A stretch of 21,374 nucleotides of DNA from an uncultured Prevotella sp. (lineage in GTDB: Bacteria; Bacteroidota; Bacteroidia; Bacteroidales; Bacteroidaceae). The position numbers and the translations under genes are program-made. The notes under the pieces are model-generated. The model did not search any database. It was not told the DNA's origin and saw only the letters and a program-made list of their open reading frames with translations. Positions 14,931-21,374 of the stretch are shown in pieces; position 1 is the stretch's first letter; every line of letters begins with the position of its first letter. Location: the NCBI GenBank assembly GCA_937898715.1, contig CALEKA010000114.1, positions 1 to 21,374 on the forward strand, given 5' to 3'.

Positions 14931-15386
14931 CTATCCGATGGTGATAAGCGTGGTGCCTTCCATCACGCTGTCGCCTGCGCTTACGCAGATGCCAGTCACC
15001 TTGCCGTCGGCCTCAGCCGTAATGTTGTTTTCCATCTTCATGGCTTCGAGCACGAGCACAGTGTCGCCCTTCTTCACAGCCTGACCTGCGCTGACGAGGA
15101 TCTTCGTCACTACGCCAGGCAGAGGAGCCTTGACGGGAGTGCCTGCGCCAGGACCGCTTGTAGCAGCAGGAGCTGCGGCAGGAGCCTCAGCAGCGGGAGC
15201 AGGAGCGGCTGCAGGTGCAGCTGCGTCGGTTGATACAGTAGGCAGAGCCTCTTCTACGAGCGAAGAGCCTTGCATTTCTACCTCGAAGGGAATGCCGTTT
15301 ACCTCGACCTTGGCCTTCGAGCCTACGATGCTGTCAATGGTCACGTCGAACTGTGCGCCATTGATGGTATACTTATATTGCTTCAT
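14931..15386 (-). CDS. Biotin carboxyl carrier protein of methylmalonyl-CoA decarboxylase/carboxylase
   Basis: 151 residues. The N-terminal ~40 residues are a small beta domain (YKYTINGAQFDVTIDSI). An Ala/Pro-rich flexible linker runs from about 54 to 80. The C-terminal biotinyl domain (about 85-151) has the biotinylation motif EAMKM at 114-118, with K117 carrying biotin. The swinging arm should accept CO2 from the carboxyltransferase MmdA upstream. It starts 13 bases after the small orf, the third gene of the operon, and is followed by a strong terminator. In many Bacteroidales the membrane beta subunit follows this gene; here it does not. Confidence 0.93.
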   Translation of the reverse strand: MKQYKYTINGAQFDVTIDSIVGSKAKVEVNGIPFEVEMQGSSLVEEALPTVSTDAAAPAAAPAPAAEAPAAAPAATSGPGAGTPVKAPLPGVVTKILVSAGQAVKKGDTVLVLEAMKMENNITAEADGKVTGICVSAGDSVMEGTTLITIG

Positions 15387-15399
15387 TTCTTGTGTTTAC

Positions 15400-15663
15400 T
15401 TAAATTTGGGTCATCTGATCGGCTGGATTGTTCCAGTTGGTGCGATGGTGCTTTACGGTGATAATGCCGGGCTCGTCGTCGTGAACGATCTCTACTTCGT
15501 GCTCAATGAGCGCGAGGGAGATGGCTGCTGCGAATGCGGGCATTTCCTCGTCGGTGGGCTGCGTGTGGTATCCGTCTACGAGGAAGTCGGCTATGGTGCC
15601 TTGCTTCTCGTCGAGACGAATCGTTAGGGTCTGCTCGCCCAGTTTATATTGAAATGTCTTCAC
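15400..15663 (-). CDS. Small conserved-position protein in the mmdA operon, function unknown
   Basis: 87 residues, soluble, no signal peptide or membrane segment, so it is not the usual membrane-anchored gamma (OadG-type) subunit. It begins MKTFQYKLGEQTLTIRLDEK and ends in a short polar tail, WNNPADQMTQI. It starts 19 bases after the mmdA stop and ends 13 bases before the biotin carrier, so co-translation is very likely. I recall a small hypothetical gene in this operon position in other Bacteroidales, but do not recognise a domain. It could be an assembly or accessory subunit; that is inference from position only. Confidence 0.75.
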   Translation of the reverse strand: MKTFQYKLGEQTLTIRLDEKQGTIADFLVDGYHTQPTDEEMPAFAAAISLALIEHEVEIVHDDEPGIITVKHHRTNWNNPADQMTQI

Positions 15664-15682
15664 AATCTTAGGGTGCTATGTG

Positions 15683-17236
15683 TTACAAAGGTATGTTGCC
15701 GTGCTTCTTAGCAGGACGCGTCTCGCGCTTGTTCTCAAGCTGAGCAAGTGCGCGGCAGATGCGGAAACGGGTGTTGCGCGGCTCAATCACGTCGTCTACG
15801 TAGCCATATTCGGCAGCCTTGTAGGGATTGGTGAAGAGGTCGTTGTACTCCTTCTCCTTCTCTGCGAGGAATGCCTTAGGATCTTCCTTCGTCTTGGCTT
15901 CCTTACCATCGAGGATGGCTACGGCGCCCGAAGCTCCCATTACGGCGATTTCGGCTGAAGGCCAAGCATAGTTGAGGTCGGCCTTGAGCTGCTTACAGCC
16001 CATCACGATGTGAGAGCCACCATAGCTCTTACGCAGTGTGACGGTCACCTTGGGCACGGTAGCCTCGCCATAAGCGTAGAGGAGCTTTGCACCGTGATCG
16101 ATCACGGCATTGTACTCCTGACCTGTACCTGGGAGGAAGCCCGGCACGTCGACCAAGGATACGATGGGGATGTTGAAGCAATCGCAGAAACGTACGAAGC
16201 GAGCTGCCTTGCGCGATGCATTGCAGTCGAGCACACCGGCATATACGCTGGGCTGGTTGGCTACGACGCCTACGCTCTGACCATTGAAGCGGGCAAAGCC
16301 GATGATGATGTTGCGAGCGAAGTTGCGGTGTACTTCGAGGAACTCTCCGTTGTCGACCACGGCGCTGATCACCTTGTACATGTCGTAAGCCATGTTGGGG
16401 TTGTCGGGAATGATCTCGTTGAGAGAGTCTTCCTTGCGGTCGATGGGGTCGGTACACTCTATGCGGGGAGCGCGCTCCATGTTGTTCTGAGGAATGTATG
16501 AGAGGAGACGACGAATAAGGCCGGCAAACTCTTCCTCGGTCTTAGCTGTGAAGTGGCATACACCGCTCTTCGTAGAGTGAACGGCTGCACCACCGAGGTC
16601 TTCCTGAGTCACGTCTTCGCCAGTCACGGTCTTTACTACCTTCGGGCCGGTGAGGAACATGTAGCTGATGCCTTCGAGCATTACCACGAAGTCGGTCAAT
16701 GCGGGAGAGTAGACAGCACCACCTGCACAAGGACCGCAGATGCCTGAGATCTGGGGTACTACGCCTGAAGCCTCGATATTGCGCTGGAAGATTTCACCGA
16801 AGCCTGCCAAGGCGTTGATGCCTTCCTGAATACGTGCACCACCCGAATCGTTAAGTCCGATGCAGGGTGCACCCATCTTCATACTCTGATCCATCACCTT
16901 GCAGATCTTCTGAGCCATTGTCTCAGAGAGCGAACCGCCATTGACGGTAAAGTCTTGTGCAAATACGTATACCAGACGACCATTGATGGTACCGCTACCG
17001 GCTACCACGCCGTCGCCCAAGAATTGTTTCTTCTCCATGCCGAAGTTGTGGCAACGGTGAAGCTTGAACATATCCATTTCTTCGAACGAGCCCTTGTCGA
17101 GCAAGAGTTCGATGCGTTCGCGAGCCGTAGCTTTGCCCTTAGCGTGCTGCTTTTCAATAGCCTTTTCGCCACCACCCAAGCGGGCCTTCTGGCGGAGCTC
17201 TACGAGCTGCTTGATTTTCTTCTGTTGTTCACTCAT
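15683..17236 (-). CDS. mmdA: Methylmalonyl-CoA decarboxylase alpha / acyl-CoA carboxylase carboxyltransferase subunit
   Basis: 517 residues, the usual length. It transfers the carboxyl group between methylmalonyl-CoA (or propionyl-CoA) and carrier-bound biotin, in the propionate-forming succinate pathway. Both crotonase-like halves are present. The N-terminal half has NDSGGARIQEG (129-139) and the oxyanion-hole region GPCAGGAVYSPALTDF (168-183). The C-terminal half has DVPGFLPGTGQE and GGSHIVMGCK with following PSAEIAVMG. The C-terminus KKHGNIPL is characteristic of this subunit. It heads a three-gene operon with the small orf and biotin carrier. It could instead serve a propionyl-CoA carboxylase; the biotin carboxylase and membrane subunit are not in the window to decide. 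Confidence 0.94.
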   Translation of the reverse strand: MSEQQKKIKQLVELRQKARLGGGEKAIEKQHAKGKATARERIELLLDKGSFEEMDMFKLHRCHNFGMEKKQFLGDGVVAGSGTINGRLVYVFAQDFTVNGGSLSETMAQKICKVMDQSMKMGAPCIGLNDSGGARIQEGINALAGFGEIFQRNIEASGVVPQISGICGPCAGGAVYSPALTDFVVMLEGISYMFLTGPKVVKTVTGEDVTQEDLGGAAVHSTKSGVCHFTAKTEEEFAGLIRRLLSYIPQNNMERAPRIECTDPIDRKEDSLNEIIPDNPNMAYDMYKVISAVVDNGEFLEVHRNFARNIIIGFARFNGQSVGVVANQPSVYAGVLDCNASRKAARFVRFCDCFNIPIVSLVDVPGFLPGTGQEYNAVIDHGAKLLYAYGEATVPKVTVTLRKSYGGSHIVMGCKQLKADLNYAWPSAEIAVMGASGAVAILDGKEAKTKEDPKAFLAEKEKEYNDLFTNPYKAAEYGYVDDVIEPRNTRFRICRALAQLENKRETRPAKKHGNIPL

Positions 17237-17305
17237 GATGTTTGATGTGTGAAAGTATGGCCACCCCTTGCGGCAGCCACACGCATTATATTGTTATTTG
17301 TGGTG

Positions 17306-17313
17306 CAAAGGTA
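17306..17313 (-). promoter_or_regulatory. Candidate -7 element of the mmdA operon
   Basis: CAAAGGTA on the plus strand reads TACCTTTG on the minus strand, a perfect TAnnTTTG, 70 bases upstream of the mmdA start. No good -33 motif at the usual spacing; that region is occupied by the dyad at 17324-17348. Confidence 0.5.
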
Positions 17314-17323
17314 CGCAAATATT

Positions 17324-17348
17324 CGCACACTTACGGCACAAGTGTGCG
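17324..17348. promoter_or_regulatory. Nine-bp dyad, possible operator of the mmdA operon
   Basis: CGCACACTT (17324-17332) and AAGTGTGCG (17340-17348) are perfect inverted copies with a seven-base gap, centred about 23-26 bases upstream of the mmdA -7 element, where a repressor or activator dimer could bind. On the plus strand it is followed by GTATTTTTTC, so it could instead be read as a terminator hairpin, but no plus-strand gene leads into it. Confidence 0.45.
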
Positions 17349-17478
17349 GTATTTTTTCATTCCTCTCCCCCACCCGCTCCCACCCGCTTGGAGAGGTGGA
17401 GCATAATGTGCCTAAAAGCAGAAAGTGGAATGGGGAGGGAAACGTTTGCATACTACTTAAGTTTCTGATTTAGCAAAG

Positions 17479-17671
17479 CGGGCTGAAAGCCCAGTGATTT
17501 CCATAGCCCAAGGCAACGCCTTGGGTAGGAATTGCAAGAATGATACGCCCTGTAAGGGCAGAAGTAAGGACAATATATTTCTACTTTTGCCCTTACAGGG
17601 CGAAACAATACTGCTTATGGGATACCCAGGGCGATGCCCTGGGCTATGGAAATCATTGGGCTTTCAGCCCG
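17479..17671. repeat. 193-bp nested inverted repeat of mirrored mini-hairpins
   Basis: Outer arms 17479-17510 and 17640-17671 are 32-bp reverse complements with one mismatch; inner arms 17546-17560 and 17588-17602 are perfect 15-bp. Each side also folds on its own: GGGCT-GAA-AGCCC, then CCAAGGC-AAC-GCCTTGG (left) or CCAGGGC-GAT-GCCCTGG (right), then GCCCT-GTA-AGGGC. The left/right difference in the middle hairpin is an A-T to G-C pair change that keeps the stem. Elements of this look recur in Bacteroidetes genomes as I recall; open frames across them are spurious. Confidence 0.9.
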
Positions 17672-17709
17672 TCCATTCTAAATCCGAAACTTGAACATAC
17701 TATACTTCT

Positions 17710-17733
17710 CGCGCGTACATACGCGCGCATATA
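17710..17733. other. Alternating purine-pyrimidine tract with hairpin
   Basis: 24 consecutive bases alternate pyrimidine and purine, starting CGCGCGTACATACGCGCG. The first 18 also form a seven-bp hairpin (17710-17716 with 17721-17727). Such CG-rich alternation is the textbook condition for Z-DNA under negative supercoiling. Confidence 0.6.
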
Positions 17734-17808
17734 GTCATTTTGGGGATGCGAAGATGCGTTTGCTGTCACTTTCCCATTGTAGATAGTTCATATTCAATGC
17801 GTTACGGA

Positions 17809-17846
17809 GTGTAGGCAGTGTCAAATTGCCTACACCTTGCCTACAC
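17809..17846. repeat. Hairpin with adjacent tandem TTGCCTACAC copies
   Basis: GTGTAGGCA at 17809-17817 pairs with TGCCTACAC at 17827-17835. A second copy of TTGCCTACAC follows at 17837-17846, 11 bases after the first at 17826-17835, so the left arm could pair with either. Confidence 0.75.
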
Positions 17847-17916
17847 TCTTGCTTGCACTCGCGCATTATTTACGTTCTGCTGCGAAAGTAGACATGGCGG
17901 GCACAGGCTGTGATTG

Positions 17917-18000
17917 CCCTCCTTACTGTAAAAATTATCCCTCCTTACTGTAAAAATTATCCCTCCTTACTGTTTTTACGCTTCGGGGGGGATAATTTTT
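17917..18000. repeat. 22-bp tandem repeat with inverted terminal segment
   Basis: CCCTCCTTACTGTAAAAATT-AT occurs at 17917-17938 and 17939-17960, and a truncated third copy (13 bases) at 17961-17973. The segment AAAAATTATCCC at 17952-17963 is inverted at 17989-18000, so the last repeat can form a 12-bp stem closed over 25 bases and ending in five T residues. Confidence 0.88.
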
Positions 18001-18280
18001 CTGTTCCATACGATTGCTATGTGGATGAAGGGAGTGGAGGGCTGAGTGAGGGCAGAGTGAGGGCTGAAATAAAGCATAAAAGCATGGTTTTCAACACGAT
18101 ATACTTTTTTTGTGTAGGAGTGTAAGCAATCGGAAGCAAATCTTGCTGTAACACGTGCGCGCGAAGAGATGTCTTTCGAGGCTAAGGTTGTTTTCGCGCG
18201 ACCCACGACTCTGCTTGCAACGATGGAGGGATGCTTGTCGTTTCGCCACAACTGAAAAAGTGAACATGTTGTACACTTTT

Positions 18281-18313
18281 TTTGGTTGAAGTACGTTCTC
18301 TTTTGTATCTTTG
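18281..18313 (+). promoter_or_regulatory. Promoter of serC
   Basis: TTTG at 18281-18284, a 21-base spacer and TATCTTTG at 18306-18313, a perfect TAnnTTTG. The predicted leader is only about 25 bases before the ATG at 18346. Confidence 0.72.
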
Positions 18314-18345
18314 CATAAGCTTGATAAATCAAAAAAACTTCTCCA

Positions 18346-19440
18346 ATGCTCAACAACTCGACTCTTCATATTTACAATTTTGGCGCTGGCCCTGCCACAC
18401 TTCCTCATGAAGTGGTGGAGGCTACGGCGCAAGCGGTTACAGACTTCGACGGCATGGGGCTTTCGCTCATGGAAATAGGACACCGCACACCTCAATTTCA
18501 AGCCATCATGAAAGAGGCACAGAGCTTGATGAAGGAACTGCTCCACGTGCCCGATGGCTACAGCGTGTTATTTCTGGGAGGAGGCGCTCGTATGCAGTTC
18601 GACATGATTCCGATGAATCTACTCCACCACAAAGCAGCCTATCTCGACTGTGGACACTGGGCACACCAGGCCATGGAGGAGGCTCAACTCTTTGGCGAAG
18701 TGGAAGTGGTAGCCTCGTCGGAAGCCGAAGGGTATGCATCTATTCCCCACAATTTTACAATACCAGAAGATGCCGACTATCTGCACCTTACAACCAACAA
18801 CACCATCTACGGCACGGAGCTACGCTCTGACCTCGACTCGCCCATTCCACTGGTGGCCGACATGTCGTCCGACATTCTGACACGCCCCATCGACGTGGAG
18901 CGCTACGGAATCATCTATGGTGGCGCACAGAAGAATCTGTCGATGGCTGGAGTCACTTTCGTGATTATCCGCAATGAGATAGCCGGCCGTTCCGCTCGTC
19001 AGCTACCCGCTATGCTCGACTATGCGGTGCACATCAAACACGGCTCTATGTACAACACACCACCCATGCTCCCCATCTTCACCGCCCTGCAGACGCTACG
19101 CTGGGTGAAACGTCAGGGAGGAGTAGAGGAAATGGGCCGACGGGCAGCAGAACGCGCGGCCGTGGTATACGATGAGATCGACCGCAATCCGCTCTTCATG
19201 GGCACAGCGCTTCCAGCCGACCGTTCGCTGATGAACGCTTGCTTCGTGCTCTCCCCTGCCTACAAGCATCTCGAAGGTGCATTTGCCGACTTCGCTCTGT
19301 CGCGCGGCATCTACGGCATTCGTGGTCACAGGAGTGTGGGCGGATTCCGTGCCTCAATGTACAATGCCATGCCTCTCGAAGGAGCGCAAGCATTGGCCCA
19401 GTGCATGAAGGATTTTGCCCATCTGCAGGGTGCAGAGTAA
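18346..19440 (+). CDS. serC: Phosphoserine aminotransferase
   Basis: 364 residues, the expected length. SerC is a cytoplasmic PLP enzyme converting 3-phosphohydroxypyruvate and glutamate to phosphoserine and 2-oxoglutarate in serine synthesis; it can also serve pyridoxine synthesis. The N-terminal NFGAGPATLP (11-20), FLGGGARMQFDMIPMNL in the PLP phosphate region, and the Schiff-base lysine K196 in GGAQKNLSMAG are clear, and the C-terminal RGHRSVGGFRASMYNAM is the SerC signature. In most Bacteroidales I know, serA follows directly; here a CotH gene with its own promoter follows after 79 bases, so serine synthesis genes are split. Confidence 0.96.
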   Translation: MLNNSTLHIYNFGAGPATLPHEVVEATAQAVTDFDGMGLSLMEIGHRTPQFQAIMKEAQSLMKELLHVPDGYSVLFLGGGARMQFDMIPMNLLHHKAAYLDCGHWAHQAMEEAQLFGEVEVVASSEAEGYASIPHNFTIPEDADYLHLTTNNTIYGTELRSDLDSPIPLVADMSSDILTRPIDVERYGIIYGGAQKNLSMAGVTFVIIRNEIAGRSARQLPAMLDYAVHIKHGSMYNTPPMLPIFTALQTLRWVKRQGGVEEMGRRAAERAAVVYDEIDRNPLFMGTALPADRSLMNACFVLSPAYKHLEGAFADFALSRGIYGIRGHRSVGGFRASMYNAMPLEGAQALAQCMKDFAHLQGAE

Positions 19441-19458
19441 GGGTTCTACCATTTTGAG

Positions 19459-19490
19459 ATTGCTCTACACGAAAATATTTCCTACATTTG
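19459..19490 (+). promoter_or_regulatory. Promoter of the CotH-family gene
   Basis: ATTG at 19459-19462, a 20-base spacer and TACATTTG at 19483-19490, a perfect TAnnTTTG, 30 bases before the ATG at 19520. It suggests transcription independent of serC. Confidence 0.7.
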
Positions 19491-19519
19491 CATTCACCTT
19501 TTCCTCCACAACTTATTCA

Positions 19520-21043
19520 ATGAAACTATTACGCTCCCAATCTAAAATAGGTCTGCACCTGTTGCTCGCAGTCCTTATAGCTACCCTCATGCCTGCACAG
19601 CAAGCCATAGCGCAGACTGTCTCGCACTGGCCCGAGCACTGGCCCAACATACCTCTGGTGACGATTACAACCGTGGGGGGCGAGATGCCTACATTCGAAC
19701 GTGCCCAAACGCCCGAAGGCTGCATGGGTACGACTATTACCAACAACAACTACGTGGCAGGACGAATGGTCATGACCCTCAAGAGTGATACGCTCTACGA
19801 CTCCAAGGACTTCGTGGCAGACCATTCAGGCATGCGACTAAAGATTCGCGGCAACAGTTCGGGAGCCTTTCTCGACCAAAAACCCTACAAACTGAAACTC
19901 AGCAAGAAGGCAGACCTACTCTGTCGTGGGGGAAAAGCCTACCGCAACAAGAATTGGGCACTCATGAGCTACAGTATATACAACCCGAGCATGCCCAATC
20001 ATGAGACCAACCTTATCACCCTCTTTGCTCATGCATTGGCACGCAATGTGGGCATGCCGTGGCAGCCCGAAGGAAGGTTTGTCAACGTAGTGATCAATGA
20101 TCAATATCGGGGCATTTACCTCCTGCTCGAAACCGTAGACAAGGGCGAGAGCCGCATCAACGTGGCAGAAGATGGATTTATCATCGAGAACGACCCCTTC
20201 TGGTGGAACGAAGATGGAAAGTATTTCCGCACCAACCACCAAATGGCTCACTTGGCTTACACCTACAATAAATACATGCCTGGCGATGGTCTGCGCCAAA
20301 CGGCTGTAGACAGCGTGAGAGACTACATGAACCGCGTGGAGGATGCCATCTGGAGCAAAGAAGAGCTGTCGGAATATATCGATTTCTACACGTTTACTCG
20401 TTGGATCATTAGCCATGATCTTCTGGCAGTGGGCGATGCCCTCGGGAGCAACACCTACCTCTACTGCGAGAGCCAGGGCGGAGACTCTTCTCAGAATAAG
20501 CTCAAAATGGGACCAATCTGGGATCTTGACTCCTCATACAACATTCCCTTCAATATTTGGGGACTGAAACATACTTATTATTCGGCCTACTATCCACAGA
20601 CGGAGTTTTACTACCCGAAACTTTTCGAAAATTCTCAATTCGTAGAGGCTTACAAGGAGGTCTACGCACAGATTCGTCCGCACATCGTCGATCAGATGCA
20701 GCAATTCTGCGATAGCATCACAGAGCTTTACAGCCAAACGCTCGAAGAAAGCGCCGCCCTACATCGCACCATCTACCCCTACGAGGCGCAAAACACCATC
20801 CCCGAACAAACTGCTGACTTGATGGACAAGTTCCGCCGCCGCATCGTCGCCGTAGACAGTCTCATCGCTGCCGATATGCCCTCAACGGGCATATCATCGA
20901 CCACCCTCACGCGATCTCTCCCCACTACTCGCTACGACCTCTCTGGCCGCAACGTATCCACAACCCCCTTCGATCAACTTCCCGCCGGAGTATACATTGA
21001 AATATCTTCCGATGGAAATGCGCGCAAGGTAATGAAGAGATAA
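19520..21043 (+). CDS. Secreted CotH-kinase-family protein with T9SS-like C-terminal tail
   Basis: 507 residues from the ATG at 19520; the frame is open 35 codons upstream but those overlap the end of serC and the promoter. Signal peptide 1-31 (AIA|Q). The CotH domain covers about 45-390: GMRLKIRGNSSGAF (104-117) with KPYKLKLSKK (121-130), KNWALMSY (144-151), RGIYLLLETVDKG (197-209), and GPIWDLDSSYN (331-341), whose aspartates should bind metal/ATP. CotH proteins are atypical, Fam20C-like secreted kinases; the substrate here is unknown. The last 37 residues (471-507) have the form YDLSGRNV ... LPAGVYIEISSDGNARKVMKR, like the type A C-terminal signal of type IX secretion, so the protein probably reaches the cell surface or medium. 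Apparently monocistronic. Confidence 0.88.
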   Translation: MKLLRSQSKIGLHLLLAVLIATLMPAQQAIAQTVSHWPEHWPNIPLVTITTVGGEMPTFERAQTPEGCMGTTITNNNYVAGRMVMTLKSDTLYDSKDFVADHSGMRLKIRGNSSGAFLDQKPYKLKLSKKADLLCRGGKAYRNKNWALMSYSIYNPSMPNHETNLITLFAHALARNVGMPWQPEGRFVNVVINDQYRGIYLLLETVDKGESRINVAEDGFIIENDPFWWNEDGKYFRTNHQMAHLAYTYNKYMPGDGLRQTAVDSVRDYMNRVEDAIWSKEELSEYIDFYTFTRWIISHDLLAVGDALGSNTYLYCESQGGDSSQNKLKMGPIWDLDSSYNIPFNIWGLKHTYYSAYYPQTEFYYPKLFENSQFVEAYKEVYAQIRPHIVDQMQQFCDSITELYSQTLEESAALHRTIYPYEAQNTIPEQTADLMDKFRRRIVAVDSLIAADMPSTGISSTTLTRSLPTTRYDLSGRNVSTTPFDQLPAGVYIEISSDGNARKVMKR

Positions 21044-21081
21044 GTAAGCGCTAACTTCTCAAACATCAATATAGGAAGAAT

Positions 21082-21126
21082 AAATGCCGAGATATAGAAC
21101 TCTACTCGTTCCATGTCCCGGCATTT
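21082..21126. terminator. Weak hairpin after the CotH gene
   Basis: AAATGCCG at 21082-21089 pairs with CGGCATTT at 21119-21126 around a 29-base loop that contains a GAAC/GTTC mini-stem. It lies between the convergent CotH gene and the partial gene at the right edge. The AT base of the stem could supply T-rich RNA in both directions, but the stem is short. Confidence 0.45.
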
Positions 21127-21185
21127 CATCTATTCATACAAAAGAATCGCGCAGGCTATTGCCTTCCACGCTACGCGTTGACCTA

Positions 21186-21374
21186 TCATTCTTCAAGCAT
21201 AGCAGATATCTCCTGCTCCGACTTATGAGTCAACATGGCTATTGACTGCAAAGACTGCCCCTGCTGCAGCATTGCCTTTGCCATCGTTTTCAGCATTTCC
21301 TCTTGCTGCTTGAGCTGACCCTCTTGCTGCTTGAGCTGACCCTCTTGCTGCTTGAGCTGACCCTCTTGCTGCTT
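21186..21374 (-). CDS. C-terminal fragment of a heptad-repeat protein, possibly Rpn/PD-(D/E)XK family
   Basis: Partial: 62 residues and a stop (TGA at 21186-21188); the rest lies beyond the right edge. The visible part is almost entirely heptads: KQQEGQL three times, then KQQEEML, KTMAKAM, LQQGQSL, QSIAMLT, HKSEQEI, SAMLEE, with a hydrophobic residue at most seventh positions, so a parallel coiled coil is likely. Tails like this, with variable copy number, are common at the C-terminus of Bacteroidales Rpn-type recombination-promoting nuclease/putative transposase proteins, but the catalytic domain is not in view, so the family is a guess. Confidence 0.65.
   Translation of the reverse strand, partial: KQQEGQLKQQEGQLKQQEGQLKQQEEMLKTMAKAMLQQGQSLQSIAMLTHKSEQEISAMLEE
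21301..21374. repeat. 21-bp in-frame tandem repeat
   Basis: TCTTGCTGCTTGAGCTGACC-C is repeated exactly at 21301, 21322 and 21343, with a partial fourth copy at 21364 cut by the window end. Because 21 is a multiple of three and equals one heptad, copy-number change would only lengthen or shorten the coiled coil, not break the frame. Confidence 0.95.

Larger units (their letters stand above)
17237..18345. other. 1.1-kb divergent non-coding region rich in structured DNA
   Basis: No credible gene lies between mmdA and serC. From left to right it holds the mmdA -7 element (17306-17313) with a dyad (17324-17348), a 193-bp nested inverted repeat (17479-17671), an alternating purine-pyrimidine tract (17710-17733), a hairpin with tandem TTGCCTACAC (17809-17846), a 22-bp tandem repeat with inverted segment (17917-18000), two GAGTGAGGGC copies (18044-18064) and the serC promoter (18281-18313). 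A CGCGCGAA / TTCGCGCG pairing near 18158-18202 is weaker. Confidence 0.75.

Noticed and set aside
15715..15727. GACGCGTCTCGCG inside mmdA, identical to part of the REP-like unit
   Set aside because: It is 13 bases, in frame, codes for the normal C-terminal region and has no inverted partner; probably chance.
17494..17694. Open frames of 64-66 codons across the nested repeat
   Set aside because: They are translations of palindromic DNA, present in several frames, with no gene signals.
17917..17973. 22-bp repeats as replication iterons
   Set aside because: Only two full copies, no rep gene and no DnaA boxes recognised; the window is chromosomal in character.

Overview
The window looks like chromosomal DNA from a Bacteroidales bacterium, probably Prevotellaceae-like; I cannot fix the genus. 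The evidence is promoters of the Bacteroidetes TAnnTTTG (-7) type, a carboxypeptidase-regulatory-domain outer-membrane barrel, a CotH protein with a type IX secretion-like C-terminal tail, a DUF3316 protein, a succinate/propionate-type methylmalonyl-CoA carboxyltransferase operon and mid-range GC. No rRNA, tRNA, CRISPR array or complete insertion sequence was seen.

Layout: a DedA membrane protein (363-1004) is followed by a tight five-gene plus-strand operon (1236-5553): DUF3316 outer-membrane protein, S41 lipoprotein peptidase, radical SAM enzyme, tilS and a small lipoprotein. Convergent to it is a large minus-strand outer-membrane barrel gene (5933-9064). Divergent from the barrel are an ABC-type ATPase (9435-10262), a DUF4435/TOPRIM-like protein (10450-11622) and an AraC regulator with an HMA-like N-terminus (11504-12061). 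Minus-strand MATE (12255-13598) and MarC (13807-14415) transporters follow, then a minus-strand operon mmdA - small orf - biotin carrier (14931-17236) with its own terminator. After 1.1 kb of non-coding, repeat-rich DNA come plus-strand serC (18346-19440) and a CotH-family gene (19520-21043). At the right edge is the C-terminal end of a minus-strand protein with heptad repeats.

The most unusual content is between the genes. Three families of structured repeats fill the spacers. (1) A family built on GGTTATGAGGTTATAA, present as tandem arrays of 44 bp x5 and 35 bp x3 and as 30-40 bp inverted repeats, lies at 5555-5929, 10266-10422 and 12085-12254. (2) REP/BIME-like head-to-head palindromes with a GTGGGC-GACGCG-loop-CGCGTC unit lie at 1105-1196, 13631-13750 and 14477-14778; the last is a nest of two related subfamilies showing a compensatory base change. 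(3) A 193 bp nested element at 17479-17671 is made of six small hairpins in mirror order, again with a compensatory change.

The gene pair most worth following up is the ATPase plus DUF4435 protein. It has the two-component make-up of the PARIS anti-phage system (AriA ATPase plus AriB DUF4435/TOPRIM), but the ATPase is short and a repeat-built hairpin separates the genes, so a defence role is only inferred.
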